From: Rhodocyclaceae bacterium
GTDB taxonomy: Bacteria > Pseudomonadota > Gammaproteobacteria > Burkholderiales > Rhodocyclaceae
Assembly: GCA_018261935.1 (NCBI GenBank)
Contig: JAGTRP010000010.1
Location: 60,787 to 124,786, forward strand
DNA: 64,000 bases
Direction: 5' to 3'
The position numbers and the translations under genes were made by a program. Under the pieces are notes generated by a model. The model had not been told where the DNA came from, ran no database searches, and saw only the letters and a list, made by a program, of their open reading frames with translations. Positions within the stretch are counted from its first letter, which is position 1. Each line of letters begins with the position of its first letter. Of the stretch, positions 9,928-18,625 are shown piece after piece.

Positions 9928-10653
9928 TTATTCGCGGACCAGGCGGTTGCCGGCTTCGGCCATGTTGTCGGCGGACTTGAAGAGCCGCATCTGGACTTCG
10001 AAATCCCGGTTCAGGCTCATGGTGGCGATCATCTCCTCCACCGCCGAGACGTTGCTCCCCTCCAGGTGGCCGCTCTTCACCATGACGGTGGTGTCGGCGG
10101 GCAGGGGCTGCCCGTCCCGGGCGACGATGAGGCCAGCCTCGTTCTTGCCGACGGCGCCGGGCTCCGGCTTCACCAGCTTGAGCCGGTCCACCGGCTGCAT
10201 GCCCTCCTGGCCCGGGGCCTGGACGGAAATGGTGCCGTCCCGGCCGATGGACACCTGCTTGAAGGGGGGCAGCACGATGGGGCCGCCGTCCCCCAGCACC
10301 GGGCGGCCATTGACGGTGAGGGCCCCCTCGCCGTCCACCTGCAGGCTGCCGGCCCGGGTATAGGCCTCGCCCTTGCCCCATTGCACGGCCAGGTAGCCCC
10401 GGTCCTCCACCGCCACGTCCAGGTCGCGGCCGGTTTCCCGCACCGCCCCCGGGCGCTCGGCCACGGCGTTGGCCTGCAGCTGGCTCATGTGGCGGGCGTC
10501 GTAGCCGTAGCCCGGGACCGCCTGGCTGGTGGCGAGCTCCAGGTCGGTGCGAAAGCCCGCGGTCTCCAGGTTGGCCAGGTTGTTGGCATGGACCTGCTGG
10601 GCCCGCAGGGTGCGCTCGGCCCCGCTCATGGCGGTGTAGATCAGTGCGTCCAT
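9928..10653 (-). CDS. flgF: Flagellar proximal rod protein FlgF
   Basis: FlgF (241 aa) is a rod protein. It shows the N-terminal rod motif (HANNLANLETAGFRTDLE), internal DVAVEDRGYLAVQW and the C-terminal LEGSNVSAVEEMIATMSLNRDFE. It lies 10 bp after flgE and 33 bp before flgG in the operon. Confidence 0.96.
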   Translation of the reverse strand: MDALIYTAMSGAERTLRAQQVHANNLANLETAGFRTDLELATSQAVPGYGYDARHMSQLQANAVAERPGAVRETGRDLDVAVEDRGYLAVQWGKGEAYTRAGSLQVDGEGALTVNGRPVLGDGGPIVLPPFKQVSIGRDGTISVQAPGQEGMQPVDRLKLVKPEPGAVGKNEAGLIVARDGQPLPADTTVMVKSGHLEGSNVSAVEEMIATMSLNRDFEVQMRLFKSADNMAEAGNRLVRE

Positions 10654-10663
10654 GGCCGCCTCC

Positions 10664-11848
10664 TTAGACTGCCTGCATGAGGGACTGCATCATCTGGTTC
10701 TCGGTGGAGATCACCTTGGTGTTGGCCTGGTAGTTGCGCTGGGAGGACATCAGGCCCACCAGCTGGCTGGCCACATCGACGTTGGACTGCTCGAGGGAAC
10801 CCACCGTCAGCTCGTCCGTGGTGCCGCTGCCCGGGGTGAAATACACCGGGCTGCCCGAGGACTTGGAGGGGGTCCAGGAGGTGTCGCTCACCGGCGACAG
10901 CCCGCCCTCGTTGGGGAAGGTGGCCAGGGCCAGGGCGCCGACGCTCTGCTTCTGGCCGTTGCTGTACTGGGCCATGACGGAGCCGTCCTTCTCGAGCTGC
11001 ACCCCGGTCAGGATGCCGGAGGCGTAGCCGTTGGCATTGTTGACGGTGGTGGTGGCCTCGCCGGCGAACTGGGTGGTGTTGGTGTAATTCACGTTCACCG
11101 TCAGGGGGGCGGCGCCGGTGGGGGTGCCCAGGGCCAGCGCCACCGGGGCGACGGGGGCGACGAGCTGGCCGCTGGTGTTGAAATTCAGGGGGGTGGTGGC
11201 GCCCAGGGCCGCGCCGTCGAAGGTGTAGTGGGCGGTCACCTGGTTGGTGCCCGTCTTGACGAAGTACTGGGTCATGCTGTGCTGGACGCCCAGGGAGTCA
11301 TAGACCACCGAGACCATGGAGCTGTTGAAGGACTGGGGATTGGCGGTAGAGAAGGGGGCGGCGGGAACGGGCCAGTCGGCGGAGAGATTGCCGACATAGG
11401 TCAGGCTGTCGCTGGCCTTGGCCGGGACCTGCCCGGTCGGCACTTGCAGGTCGCCCATGGCGCCGAGGGCCGAGCCGGTGGCGACGGCGGCGTAGCCCTG
11501 GGCCCGGCGGCCCTGGCTGTCCACCACGTAGCCGTCGGGGTCGGCGGAGAAGATGCCGACCCGGGTATAGAGCAGGGCGCCGGAATTGTCCTTGGTGGTG
11601 AAGAAGCCCCGGCCCTGGATGGCGGCGTCCATGCCGCGGCCGGTGCTCAGCACGCTGCCGCCCTGGTTGATGCTCTGGGTCTGGGAGCCGACCTCGACGC
11701 CGATGGGCTGGGTGCCGGCGTACATGGAGGCGAAATTGGCGCGGCTCGACTTGAAGCCGTAGGTGCCGGCATTGGCGATGTTGTTGCTGATGGTGTCGAG
11801 TTCGTCGTTGATGGCATTGAGGCCGGAGAGGGCGATGTCGAAACTCAT
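10664..11848 (-). CDS. flgE: Flagellar hook protein FlgE
   Basis: FlgE (394 aa) polymerises into the hook. The N terminus MSFDIALSGLNAINDELDT and ISNNIANAGTYGFKSSRA is diagnostic, as is the C-terminal LEQSNVDVASQLVGLMSSQR. The central domain is Thr/Ala-rich and of ordinary length. It lies between flgD (scaffold) and flgF. Confidence 0.97.
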   Translation of the reverse strand: MSFDIALSGLNAINDELDTISNNIANAGTYGFKSSRANFASMYAGTQPIGVEVGSQTQSINQGGSVLSTGRGMDAAIQGRGFFTTKDNSGALLYTRVGIFSADPDGYVVDSQGRRAQGYAAVATGSALGAMGDLQVPTGQVPAKASDSLTYVGNLSADWPVPAAPFSTANPQSFNSSMVSVVYDSLGVQHSMTQYFVKTGTNQVTAHYTFDGAALGATTPLNFNTSGQLVAPVAPVALALGTPTGAAPLTVNVNYTNTTQFAGEATTTVNNANGYASGILTGVQLEKDGSVMAQYSNGQKQSVGALALATFPNEGGLSPVSDTSWTPSKSSGSPVYFTPGSGTTDELTVGSLEQSNVDVASQLVGLMSSQRNYQANTKVISTENQMMQSLMQAV

Positions 11849-11860
11849 GGGGCTTCCTTT

Positions 11861-12526
11861 CTAGTTGGCTTGGGCGGCCGGACGACCGTTGAACTGGGTG
11901 ACGGCGGTGGGGAGGACCTCGCCGACCTGGGCCACGTTGAGCATGACGCTCCCCGTGGCCGCGACCTTGACGCTGGAAAGCTGACCGTACACCTCGGTGG
12001 CCGGCGTCTCCTTGCTGTCGGTTTCGATACGCAGGGAGTAGGCGCCGGGAGCGAGGCCCAGCCTGGCCGGATCGAGGGTGAAGCGGGCATCTCCCGCCCC
12101 CCGGGGGCCGAGGGGGATGCGGTGTTCGCCGCCGCCGGGACCGGTCAGCACCGCGGTGACCTGGGAACTGGCGCTCTGCAGGCTGAACCCGGCTTCCACC
12201 GGCTGGCTGGCGAGATTGACCCGGTCGCTCCTGACCGCCACCTGGGACCCGACCTGGGCCCCCAGGGCGACAGCCTGCATGCTCTGCAGCAGGGCGGCGT
12301 TGGCACTGCCCTGCTGGGCCAGCTTCTGGAGGGATTCCATCTGGCTCAACTGGGTGAGCTGGTTGACGAACTGGCTGGGATCGCTGGGCTCCAGGGGGTT
12401 CTGGTTCTTGATCTGGGCCACCAGCAGCTTGGTGAACAGTTCCGAAGGGGCGCCGGCGGCATTGGCGATGGGAGTCGCCCCCTCGGCGGCGGTGTTCTGG
12501 TTGGAGGTGAACAGGCTGGTCTGCAC
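11861..12526 (-). CDS. flgD: Hook assembly scaffold protein FlgD
   Basis: FlgD (221 aa) caps the growing hook and is released when the hook is complete. Residues ~29-60 carry the signature LFTKLLVAQIKNQNPLEP followed by FVNQLTQLSQMESLQ. The C-terminal half has the Ig-like hook-capping domain (GPRGAGDARFTLDP; YSLRIETDSK). It is placed between flgC and flgE, with 3-12 bp spacing. Confidence 0.96.
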   Translation of the reverse strand: MQTSLFTSNQNTAAEGATPIANAAGAPSELFTKLLVAQIKNQNPLEPSDPSQFVNQLTQLSQMESLQKLAQQGSANAALLQSMQAVALGAQVGSQVAVRSDRVNLASQPVEAGFSLQSASSQVTAVLTGPGGGEHRIPLGPRGAGDARFTLDPARLGLAPGAYSLRIETDSKETPATEVYGQLSSVKVAATGSVMLNVAQVGEVLPTAVTQFNGRPAAQAN

Positions 12527-12529
12527 GGC

Positions 12530-12952
12530 TTAGCCCTCCCCGAGCTTCAGCAGGGAATGCTGCATGCCCTTCACCCGCTGCAGCACTTCCACATTGGTCT
12601 CGAAGGCCCGGGAGGCGGCCATCATGTCGGTCATCTCGGCCACCGGATTGACGTTAGGGTAGAACACCATGCCTTCGTCGTTGGCCAGGGGATGGTCCGG
12701 TTCGTAGGACTTGTTCACCGGCTCGGTGCTTTCCACCACGTCGAGGACCTGGACCCGGGCGCCGGGCAGCTGGCCGCCGGCACCCTCCAGCCCGGCGACG
12801 GCGGCGAACACCGGCTTGCGGGCGCGGTAGGTGTCGGCCTCCTTGCCGGAAGCCGAGTGGGCGTTGGCGAGGTTGCTGGCGACGGTGTTGAGCCGTACCG
12901 TCTGGGCCGTCATGGCCGAGCCGGCGATCTGGGAGATTTGCTTGAATGACAT
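12530..12952 (-). CDS. flgC: Flagellar basal-body rod protein FlgC
   Basis: FlgC (140 aa), a proximal rod subunit, carries the N-terminal motif LNTVASNLANAHSASGKEAD, the KPVFAAV segment, and the C-terminal NPVAEMTDMMAASRAFETNV typical of the family. It starts two bases after flgB ends. Confidence 0.97.
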   Translation of the reverse strand: MSFKQISQIAGSAMTAQTVRLNTVASNLANAHSASGKEADTYRARKPVFAAVAGLEGAGGQLPGARVQVLDVVESTEPVNKSYEPDHPLANDEGMVFYPNVNPVAEMTDMMAASRAFETNVEVLQRVKGMQHSLLKLGEG

Positions 12953-12954
12953 GG

Positions 12955-13320
12955 TTATTGTCCTGAAATGGCCTTGGCCAGTCCCCGCAGCTTCATGTTG
13001 AGGAAGGTCAGGCTGGTCTGGAAATCCAGGCTGTTCTGGGAAAATTCCGCCTGCTCGACCCCGATTTCGACGGTGTTGCCGTCCTGGGTCGGATGGTTGG
13101 GGGTGCGGAACAGGACGCTGGATTCGCCGGTATCCAGGGCGAGGCCGGTGCCGTCCTCAGCCCCGGCCTGGCGCAGGCTGGCGGCGAAGTCGATGTCCCG
13201 GGCCTGGTAGCCCGGGGTGCTTTCGTTGGCGATATTGGAGGCCAGGATCTTGGTGCGTTCGGCCCGCAGCTTGAGCGCCTCCGGATGTATTCCTACGGCT
13301 TTGCTAAAATCGATGCTCAT
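12955..13320 (-). CDS. flgB: Flagellar basal-body rod protein FlgB
   Basis: FlgB (121 aa), the first gene of the rod/hook operon, has the rod motif ILASNIANESTPGYQARDID (residues ~25-44) and a C-terminal helix with NSLDFQTSLTFLNMKL. A strong Shine-Dalgarno (AAAGGAGA) precedes the ATG. Its start codon overlaps the 5' end of the divergent flgA, so its promoter must lie inside the flgA coding region or farther upstream. Confidence 0.97.
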   Translation of the reverse strand: MSIDFSKAVGIHPEALKLRAERTKILASNIANESTPGYQARDIDFAASLRQAGAEDGTGLALDTGESSVLFRTPNHPTQDGNTVEIGVEQAEFSQNSLDFQTSLTFLNMKLRGLAKAISGQ

Positions 13321-14080
13321 GTTTCTCCTTTCCTCTTCTTATTTCCTGAACAATGCCCGCCGCCGGTCCTGGGCTGCCGCCCTGGCCGGAGTGCTGGCCA
13401 TGCCCGCCGCCCTGGCGGCGGAATCCCTGGAGACCCGGGTCGGACAGGCCGCCCGCCAGTTCCTGCTGGAGCAGGCGGCCCGGGCCGGGCTGGCCAAGCC
13501 GGTGGTGGACCTGACGGTAGCGGCGGGCAGCCGCACCGTGCCGAACTGCCGGCCGCCGGTGGCGGTGGAACCGGTGGACACCCGGTATCCGGGGCGCATG
13601 CGCTTCGCCGCCTTGTGTCCGGCGGAGCAGGGGGGGCGGCAGGAATTCGTCGTCCGCGCCACCCTGTCGGCGGAGGTGCTGGTGACGGCCACGGCGGTGC
13701 CGGCCGGGAAGCCCCTCGTCCCCACCGACCTGGCCCTCGAACGCCGGGATATCTCGACCACGCCGGATGCCCTGTCCAATGTGGAGACAGTGGCCGGCCT
13801 GGCCAGCCGCCGCTCCCTGCGGGCCGGCCAGATCCTGGCCAGGCAGTGGCTGGTGGAGCCGGTGCTGGTGCGCCGGGGCGAAGCGGTGCGCATCGTCGCC
13901 CGCAGCGGTCCCATCGAAGTCAGCTCCGCCGGCGAAGCCTTGGAGGCCGGCCGCCGGGAGGACACGGTGCGGGTGCGCAACAGCGCCAGCGGCAAGGTCA
14001 TCCGGGCCCGGATCACGGCCAGCGGTACGGTGGAACCAGCGGACATGCCCGTCTCCATGCCGTCTCAATCCCCCGACTGA
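13319..14080 (+). CDS. flgA: P-ring assembly chaperone FlgA
   Basis: FlgA is a periplasmic chaperone for FlgI. An export signal (RRRSWAAALAGVLAMPAALAAES) is followed by the SAF domain (LVPTDLALERRDISTTPDAL; GRLAGQ-like LRAGQILARQWLVEP; VRIVARSGPIEV) and a typical C-terminal VRVRNSASGKVIRARI. The start is uncertain: the ATGs at 13313 and 13319 are the only plausible in-frame starts before the signal peptide, and neither has a Shine-Dalgarno. The gene is divergent from flgB with overlapping 5' ends and convergent with the glucosaminidase gene (16-bp overlap). Confidence 0.88.
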   Translation: MFLLSSSYFLNNARRRSWAAALAGVLAMPAALAAESLETRVGQAARQFLLEQAARAGLAKPVVDLTVAAGSRTVPNCRPPVAVEPVDTRYPGRMRFAALCPAEQGGRQEFVVRATLSAEVLVTATAVPAGKPLVPTDLALERRDISTTPDALSNVETVAGLASRRSLRAGQILARQWLVEPVLVRRGEAVRIVARSGPIEVSSAGEALEAGRREDTVRVRNSASGKVIRARITASGTVEPADMPVSMPSQSPD

Positions 14081-14763
14081 AGTCGATTGGCCAGCCGGAC
14101 CAGCTTGTCGGCGTAAGCCGGGTCGGTGGCGTAGCCGCCCCGGGTCAGGCCCTGGGCATAGGCGCGGGCATCGCTGCCGGCATTCAATGCCCCCTGGTAG
14201 CGGGGGTTGTCCAGGAGCAGCCGGGTGAAGTCCCGGAAGGCGCTGGCGGCATCCGGGTAGCTGCGGAAGCGCTCGACCCGGCCCTGGGGGGCGCCATTCT
14301 CGTATTCGGTGGTGGCGGCGTCGATGGCGGCGCCGGACCAGTTGCCGCCGGCCTTGAGGCCGAACAGGTTGTGGCTGTCGCTGCCGTCGGGCCGGCGCAG
14401 GGGATGCTGGCCCCAGCCGGATTCGAGGGCGGCGTGGGCGGTCAGGATATCGGCGGACACCCCCAGGCGCTGGGCGGCTTCCCGGGCCCAGGGGGCGACA
14501 GCGGCCGCGAAGTCCTGCTGGGCATCGCTGCCGGCGTCGGCGGCGGCCGGCGCGGACTGCAGCCGGAACTGGTGGAAGCGGCCCTCGGCACTCAGGGCCG
14601 TGGGGCTGCCCGAGCCGTTCTCGATGAAATCGGCGACCTCGGCCTGGAGCTCGCCGAAGAGGGCTGAAAAGGCCCGGGGGCCGGGGGCCGCCAGGGGCAG
14701 GGCGATGGCGTCCGGGTTGCCGTCGGCGGCCAGGGGGCGGGGAGAAAACTCAGGCCGGAGCAT
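14065..14763 (-). CDS. FlgJ-type peptidoglycan hydrolase (glucosaminidase domain), separate gene
   Basis: The 232-aa protein corresponds to the muramidase half of classical FlgJ. The glucosaminidase domain spans about residues 85-225, with HAALESGWGQ (putative catalytic Glu114), NLFGLKAGGNW, and the C-terminal TRGGYATDPAYADKLVRLANR. No signal peptide is visible, so export probably uses the flagellar apparatus. The ATG at 14763 overlaps the end of flgN by 14 bp. It likely opens the cell wall for rod growth, complementing the short FlgJ encoded in the rod/hook operon. A start at 14790 is possible but less likely. Confidence 0.88.
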   Translation of the reverse strand: MLRPEFSPRPLAADGNPDAIALPLAAPGPRAFSALFGELQAEVADFIENGSGSPTALSAEGRFHQFRLQSAPAAADAGSDAQQDFAAAVAPWAREAAQRLGVSADILTAHAALESGWGQHPLRRPDGSDSHNLFGLKAGGNWSGAAIDAATTEYENGAPQGRVERFRSYPDAASAFRDFTRLLLDNPRYQGALNAGSDARAYAQGLTRGGYATDPAYADKLVRLANRLQSGD

Positions 14764-15175
14764 AGGTATCCGCCTCGCCGTCGAGAACATATTTCATGAT
14801 TTCGTGCTGGTCCATGAGGAGCCGCCCGTTGCGCTCGTTCAGGGCCTTGCATTCCCGGGCCAGGCCTTCGAGGACCTGCCAGCCGGATTCCAGCGCCTGG
14901 CGCCGGTTTTCCGGGAATTGCCGGAAGACGGCGGCGATGGAGATGTCTTCGCCGGGGCCGAGGATTTCGGCCGCCAGGGCCACGCGCTCCCGCCGCCGTT
15001 CCTCCAGGGAATCGGCCAGGGCCAGGATGGCCTGGGCGATCTCTTCCAGCTTCTCCCCCCGGTGATGGAGGGCGGCCTCGAACTGGTTTTCCAGCAGCAT
15101 CTTGAGTTGGCCGTAGCCGATGAGGTCGGCCCGCATGCCCTGCATGAGACGGAGGAGGGGGGCGGGCGTCGTCAT
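14750..15175 (-). CDS. flgN: Flagellar export chaperone FlgN
   Basis: FlgN (141 aa) is the cytosolic chaperone for FlgK and FlgL. It is an all-helical protein with long heptad-like segments, conserved length, and the family's FlgN pattern near the C terminus (LARECKALNERNGRLLMDQHE). It overlaps flgM by 4 bp (15172-15175) and the glucosaminidase start, forming the flgM-flgN-hydrolase operon. Confidence 0.88.
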   Translation of the reverse strand: MTTPAPLLRLMQGMRADLIGYGQLKMLLENQFEAALHHRGEKLEEIAQAILALADSLEERRRERVALAAEILGPGEDISIAAVFRQFPENRRQALESGWQVLEGLARECKALNERNGRLLMDQHEIMKYVLDGEADTYAPA

Positions 15176-15453
15176 TCCCGGTTTCCGTGGTAGCGCTCGA
15201 TGAGCCCGGCGAGCTTGGCGGCGTTGAAGGGCATCTCGCCCCGGGCCAGGGCGTCGCGCAGGGCGGCGACCTTGGCCTCGTCGATGTCGGGCAGGTTGCG
15301 CAGGGCGGCCAGGGCCGGCTGCAGCACCGCCGATTGCAGTTCGGCGGCCGCCGGCGTCGCCGGGGAGGCCGGCTTGGCCGCATCGACGGGGGGTGTTTCG
15401 ACAACCTGGACGGCGGCCTTGGCTTCCGGCAGTCCCGAGCTTCCGATCTTCAT
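15172..15453 (-). CDS. flgM: Anti-sigma-28 factor FlgM
   Basis: FlgM holds FliA inactive until hook completion, when it is exported. The 93-aa protein has a disordered Ala/Pro-rich N-terminal half and the conserved C-terminal helix pattern (IDEAKVAALRDALARGEMPFNAAKLAGLIERY). The ATG at 15453 is chosen because GAGAGG lies 7 bases upstream and the MKI start is typical; an upstream start at 15480 would add nine residues. Its partner FliA is encoded ~2 kb away. Confidence 0.9.
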   Translation of the reverse strand: MKIGSSGLPEAKAAVQVVETPPVDAAKPASPATPAAAELQSAVLQPALAALRNLPDIDEAKVAALRDALARGEMPFNAAKLAGLIERYHGNRE

Positions 15454-15496
15454 GGGGTAACCTCTCGATTTCGTTCGCATATCAATTCCGGGCGTC

Positions 15497-16465
15497 TCAG
15501 TGGGTGTTGGTCAGGCTCACTTTCTGAGCGCGTAGTTTGTTCCGCAGCAGGGAAAGGGTCTTGTCGTCCGGCAGGGCGGAGTCGACGCCTTCCATCAGGG
15601 GCACGGTTTCCCGCGGCATGCCGAACATGGCCGCCACGGCCTGGGCCTGCCCGCTGGTCAGGATCAGGAGTTCGATGCGGCGGTTGACCCCGGCGGCGGG
15701 GCGCTCCACGTCGAGGGGGGCGCGGTCGGCCATGCCCACCTCCTGGAGGACGCCCTCCGCCGGCATGCCCCCGGCCAGGAGTTCGGTCCGCGCCGCCATG
15801 GCGCGCTGGCTCGACAGGGTCCAGTTGGAGAAGAGCGGTCCCTGGCGGTCGGCGGCAAACTGCACCGAGTCGGTATGCCCGACGATGAGCATCTGGTTTT
15901 CCATCAGGGCGAAGACCGGCCCCATCCTGCGCAGCAACTGGCGGAAGCGTTCGCTGGGAACGGCGCTGCCGCGCACGAACATTCCCACCCGGTCGGTGTC
16001 GTGGAGCATGACCCGCAGGCCGTAGGGGGTGACGATGGTCTGCAGGTTGCCGGCCAGGCCGGCCTGCTCGCTGAGCAGCGCCAGGGCCCGGGCCAGGTCC
16101 TGGAGTTCTTCGGCCGATTCGTAACGGTTCTTGATGACGCGCTTGCCCATCCCGGCTTCCAGGATGGCGTTTTCCCGGGCCACCACCGGATCCCGGGGGA
16201 TCAGGCTGCCGGTGGGGCCGCCTACGGTCTCGGTCATGTGGCCCTGGCCTTCGTCGATCAGGCCGCCGCCGACGATATTCAGGTTTTCCTGCAGCTCTTC
16301 CTTGTCCCGGGCGGCCATGACCCACAGGACCAGGAACAGGCACATGAGGGCCAGGCAGAAGTCGGCGAAGGCCACCTTCCAGGCGCTGCCGTGCTCGTCC
16401 TCCTCATTCTTGCGGGAGACGCGCTTGATGACGGCTTCGGCGTTGGCGTTGTGCTTGATGGACAT
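15497..16465 (-). CDS. motB: Flagellar motor stator protein MotB (LafU-type)
   Basis: MotB (322 aa) anchors the stator to peptidoglycan. The single N-terminal helix contains FADFCLALMCLFLVLW with Asp35 as the ion-carrying residue, the arrangement of proton-driven stators. The C-terminal OmpA-like domain has MLIVGHTDSVQF and NRRIELLI. The ATG at 16465 is chosen because MSIKH directly precedes the stator segment; an upstream extension to 16672 would overlap motA. It is the last gene of the late fliD-motB operon. Confidence 0.95.
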   Translation of the reverse strand: MSIKHNANAEAVIKRVSRKNEEDEHGSAWKVAFADFCLALMCLFLVLWVMAARDKEELQENLNIVGGGLIDEGQGHMTETVGGPTGSLIPRDPVVARENAILEAGMGKRVIKNRYESAEELQDLARALALLSEQAGLAGNLQTIVTPYGLRVMLHDTDRVGMFVRGSAVPSERFRQLLRRMGPVFALMENQMLIVGHTDSVQFAADRQGPLFSNWTLSSQRAMAARTELLAGGMPAEGVLQEVGMADRAPLDVERPAAGVNRRIELLILTSGQAQAVAAMFGMPRETVPLMEGVDSALPDDKTLSLLRNKLRAQKVSLTNTH

Positions 16466-16481
16466 GGCGCGGGGGCTTTCC

Positions 16482-17417
16482 TCAGGCGCTGAACTGAGGG
16501 TCGCTCTTGCGGCGCAGGTTGGGCCGGGACTCAGGGCCGGAATCATCCGGGTCGCCGCCGGCGATGAGGGCGTTGATCCAGGTTTCCAGCTGGGCGAAGC
16601 TAGGCTTGATGTTGAGCTGCACCAGGCGACGGCCGGCGTCGATGGCGAGCAGCGCCGGCTTGCCGGCGACATGGGTGACCAGGACCACCTTGACGCATTC
16701 CAGGGTCGAGATGTCCTGCTTCACCACCTGCTTCATCATGTTGCTGATGGGGTCGAGGACGCCGTAGCAGAACAGGATGCCGATGAAGGTGCCGACCATG
16801 GCGGCGGCCACCCGCTCGGCGATCACCGCCGCGCTGGCGCCTTCGCCGACGGTGTTCATGGCCATCACGATGCCCAGCACCGCCGCCAGGATGCCGAAGC
16901 CGGGCATGGCCTCGGCGATCTTCTGCAGGGACTTGGAAGGCTGGGACAGCTCTTCGTGGATCGCTTCCAGCTCCTGGTCGAGGACGCCTTCCAGCTCATG
17001 GCTGTTGATCTTGCCCATGGCCATGAGGCGGAAGTTGTCGACGATGAAGGCGATGAGCTTGGGCTCCTCGAGGATGAGGGGGTAGCGCTGGAACAGGGGG
17101 CTCTCGTGGGGGGCCTCGACGTGGGCGTCCAGGGCCTTGAGGCCGCCGGCGGCGGTCTGCAGCAGTTCGTACATGAGGAGCAGCTGCTGGCGCTGGAATT
17201 CCGATCCCTGCTTGCGCTGGACCACGATCTGGCGCAGCTGGCGCAGCATCTCGTTGATGACGTGGCGCGGGTTGCCGAGGATGATGGCTCCCACCCCGGC
17301 GCCGACGATGATGAGCAGCTCCACCGGTTGCCAGATGACATGGAGGATGCCGCCGCCGAGCATGAAGCCCCCGAAGACGCATCCCAGAACGACGGCGAAG
17401 CCGATAAGTTGTTGCAT
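16482..17417 (-). CDS. motA: Flagellar motor stator protein MotA (LafT-type)
   Basis: MotA (311 aa) has four transmembrane segments: two near the N terminus (about residues 1-22 and 31-49) and two after the cytoplasmic domain (~170-190 and 203-225). The functionally important prolines are conserved in AMPGFGILAAVLGIV and YGVLDPISNM, and the cytoplasmic domain carries YPLILEEPKLIAF. Its order after fliA and before motB is that of lafT-lafU in lateral systems. Confidence 0.96.
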   Translation of the reverse strand: MQQLIGFAVVLGCVFGGFMLGGGILHVIWQPVELLIIVGAGVGAIILGNPRHVINEMLRQLRQIVVQRKQGSEFQRQQLLLMYELLQTAAGGLKALDAHVEAPHESPLFQRYPLILEEPKLIAFIVDNFRLMAMGKINSHELEGVLDQELEAIHEELSQPSKSLQKIAEAMPGFGILAAVLGIVMAMNTVGEGASAAVIAERVAAAMVGTFIGILFCYGVLDPISNMMKQVVKQDISTLECVKVVLVTHVAGKPALLAIDAGRRLVQLNIKPSFAQLETWINALIAGGDPDDSGPESRPNLRRKSDPQFSA

Positions 17418-17432
17418 GGTTATTCCTCTTGG

Positions 17433-18158
17433 TCAGTTGTGCTGCAGGAAGTCCTTCATCTTCCGCAGCGCTCCCTTGTTGATCTGGCACACCCGGGCCT
17501 CGGTCAGGCCCAGCACTGCGGCGATTTCCTTCAAACCCAGTTCGAATTCGTAATAGAGCTGCACCACCCGCTGCTCCCGCTCGTCGAGCCGCCCGACCGC
17601 CTGCTCGATGGTGCGCCGGGCGATGAACTGGGCTTCCGGGGTGGCCCGGTCCGACGGCAGGTTGGTCAATTCCGTCACCAGCTCGTCGAAGCTCGCGAAC
17701 TCCTCGGCGGAGTCCGCGAGCTGGAATTCCTGGTAGTCGTCCACCGTCAGGTCGAGGGCTGCCATGATCTCGGCCTCGCTCGGCTCGTGGCCCAGGCGGC
17801 GGGTCAGTTCCCGGACCGCGTCCCGCAGCCGGTGGCTCTCCTGGCGGACGGTGCGGGGCCGCCAGTCCTGGCGGCGCAGCTCGTCCAGGATAGCGCCGCG
17901 GACGCGCAGGGCGGCATAGGAGGGGAACTTGTCGTCCGGCGGCCCGTAGCGCCGCAGGGCGTCGAGGAGGCCGAGGAGGCCGATCTGCTCCATGTCCTCC
18001 CGGCTCATGGTGGCGGTGACCTGGGCATTGAGCTGGCGGACGATGCGCTTCACCAGGGGGGCATGGGCGACCAGCTGCCGCTGCTCTTCCGCAGCGTTGA
18101 GGGCGGCGCTCGCGGCGCCGCACAGCTCGGCATATCCCATTTGCAGGTCGGTCATCAT
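17433..18158 (-). CDS. fliA: Flagellar sigma factor FliA (sigma-28, LafS-type)
   Basis: FliA (241 aa) directs RNA polymerase to late flagellar promoters. Region 2 (LVKRIVRQLNAQV through LRVRGAILDELRRQDWRPR), region 3 (LRDAVRELTRRLGHEPSEAEI) and the region 4 helix-turn-helix (GLKEIAAVLGLTEARVCQINKGA) are all present. It overlaps fliL by an ATGA-type junction. It sits inside the operon it probably transcribes (a sigma-28-like site precedes fliD), implying positive feedback restrained by FlgM. Confidence 0.96.
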   Translation of the reverse strand: MMTDLQMGYAELCGAASAALNAAEEQRQLVAHAPLVKRIVRQLNAQVTATMSREDMEQIGLLGLLDALRRYGPPDDKFPSYAALRVRGAILDELRRQDWRPRTVRQESHRLRDAVRELTRRLGHEPSEAEIMAALDLTVDDYQEFQLADSAEEFASFDELVTELTNLPSDRATPEAQFIARRTIEQAVGRLDEREQRVVQLYYEFELGLKEIAAVLGLTEARVCQINKGALRKMKDFLQHN

Positions 18159-18622
18159 TCGATGATGAGCTTGCCGATCATGGCTTCGGTGAAGGGCTTG
18201 TCCTGGCGCTCCCGGGCATAGCTCTCGCTGTAGGCCCGGTTGATGCCGGCGGTGAATTGCTCGATGGTCAAGGCCCGGGCGGTGTCCACGGTGTAGGCGG
18301 ACAGGGCCTTGACGGCGATGGCGCGCAGCAGGGGGAGGTGCTCCTTGGTCTTCTTTTCCAGCTCGGCGGAGGACTTGAAAACCAGGTCCAGGGCCAGGAA
18401 GTGGGGCGCCGACTGGTTGTCCTGGGCCCGCAGCATGACGATCACCTTGTCCAGGCTGACGTACTTGTGGTTCTGCGCCTCCGGCAACGGCTCAGGGGAT
18501 TCGGACTGGCTGGCGGTCCGGGGCTGCAGGTACCACCAGACGGCGCCGCCGGCGGCAAGGGCGGTCCCGGCCAGGAGGGCGAAGGCAAGAATCAGAAGCT
18601 GGGCAGTCGATTTGTTCATCAT
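18155..18622 (-). CDS. fliL: Flagellar basal body-associated protein FliL
   Basis: FliL (155 aa) is a single-pass inner-membrane protein that supports the stators. It has one N-terminal helix (about residues 8-30) and a periplasmic domain with KYVSLDKVIVML, FLALDLVFK, and a C-terminal ARERQDKPFTEAMIGKLIIE. It follows fliK by 3 bp and overlaps fliA. Confidence 0.93.
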   Translation of the reverse strand: MMNKSTAQLLILAFALLAGTALAAGGAVWWYLQPRTASQSESPEPLPEAQNHKYVSLDKVIVMLRAQDNQSAPHFLALDLVFKSSAELEKKTKEHLPLLRAIAVKALSAYTVDTARALTIEQFTAGINRAYSESYARERQDKPFTEAMIGKLIIE

Positions 18623-18625
18623 GGA

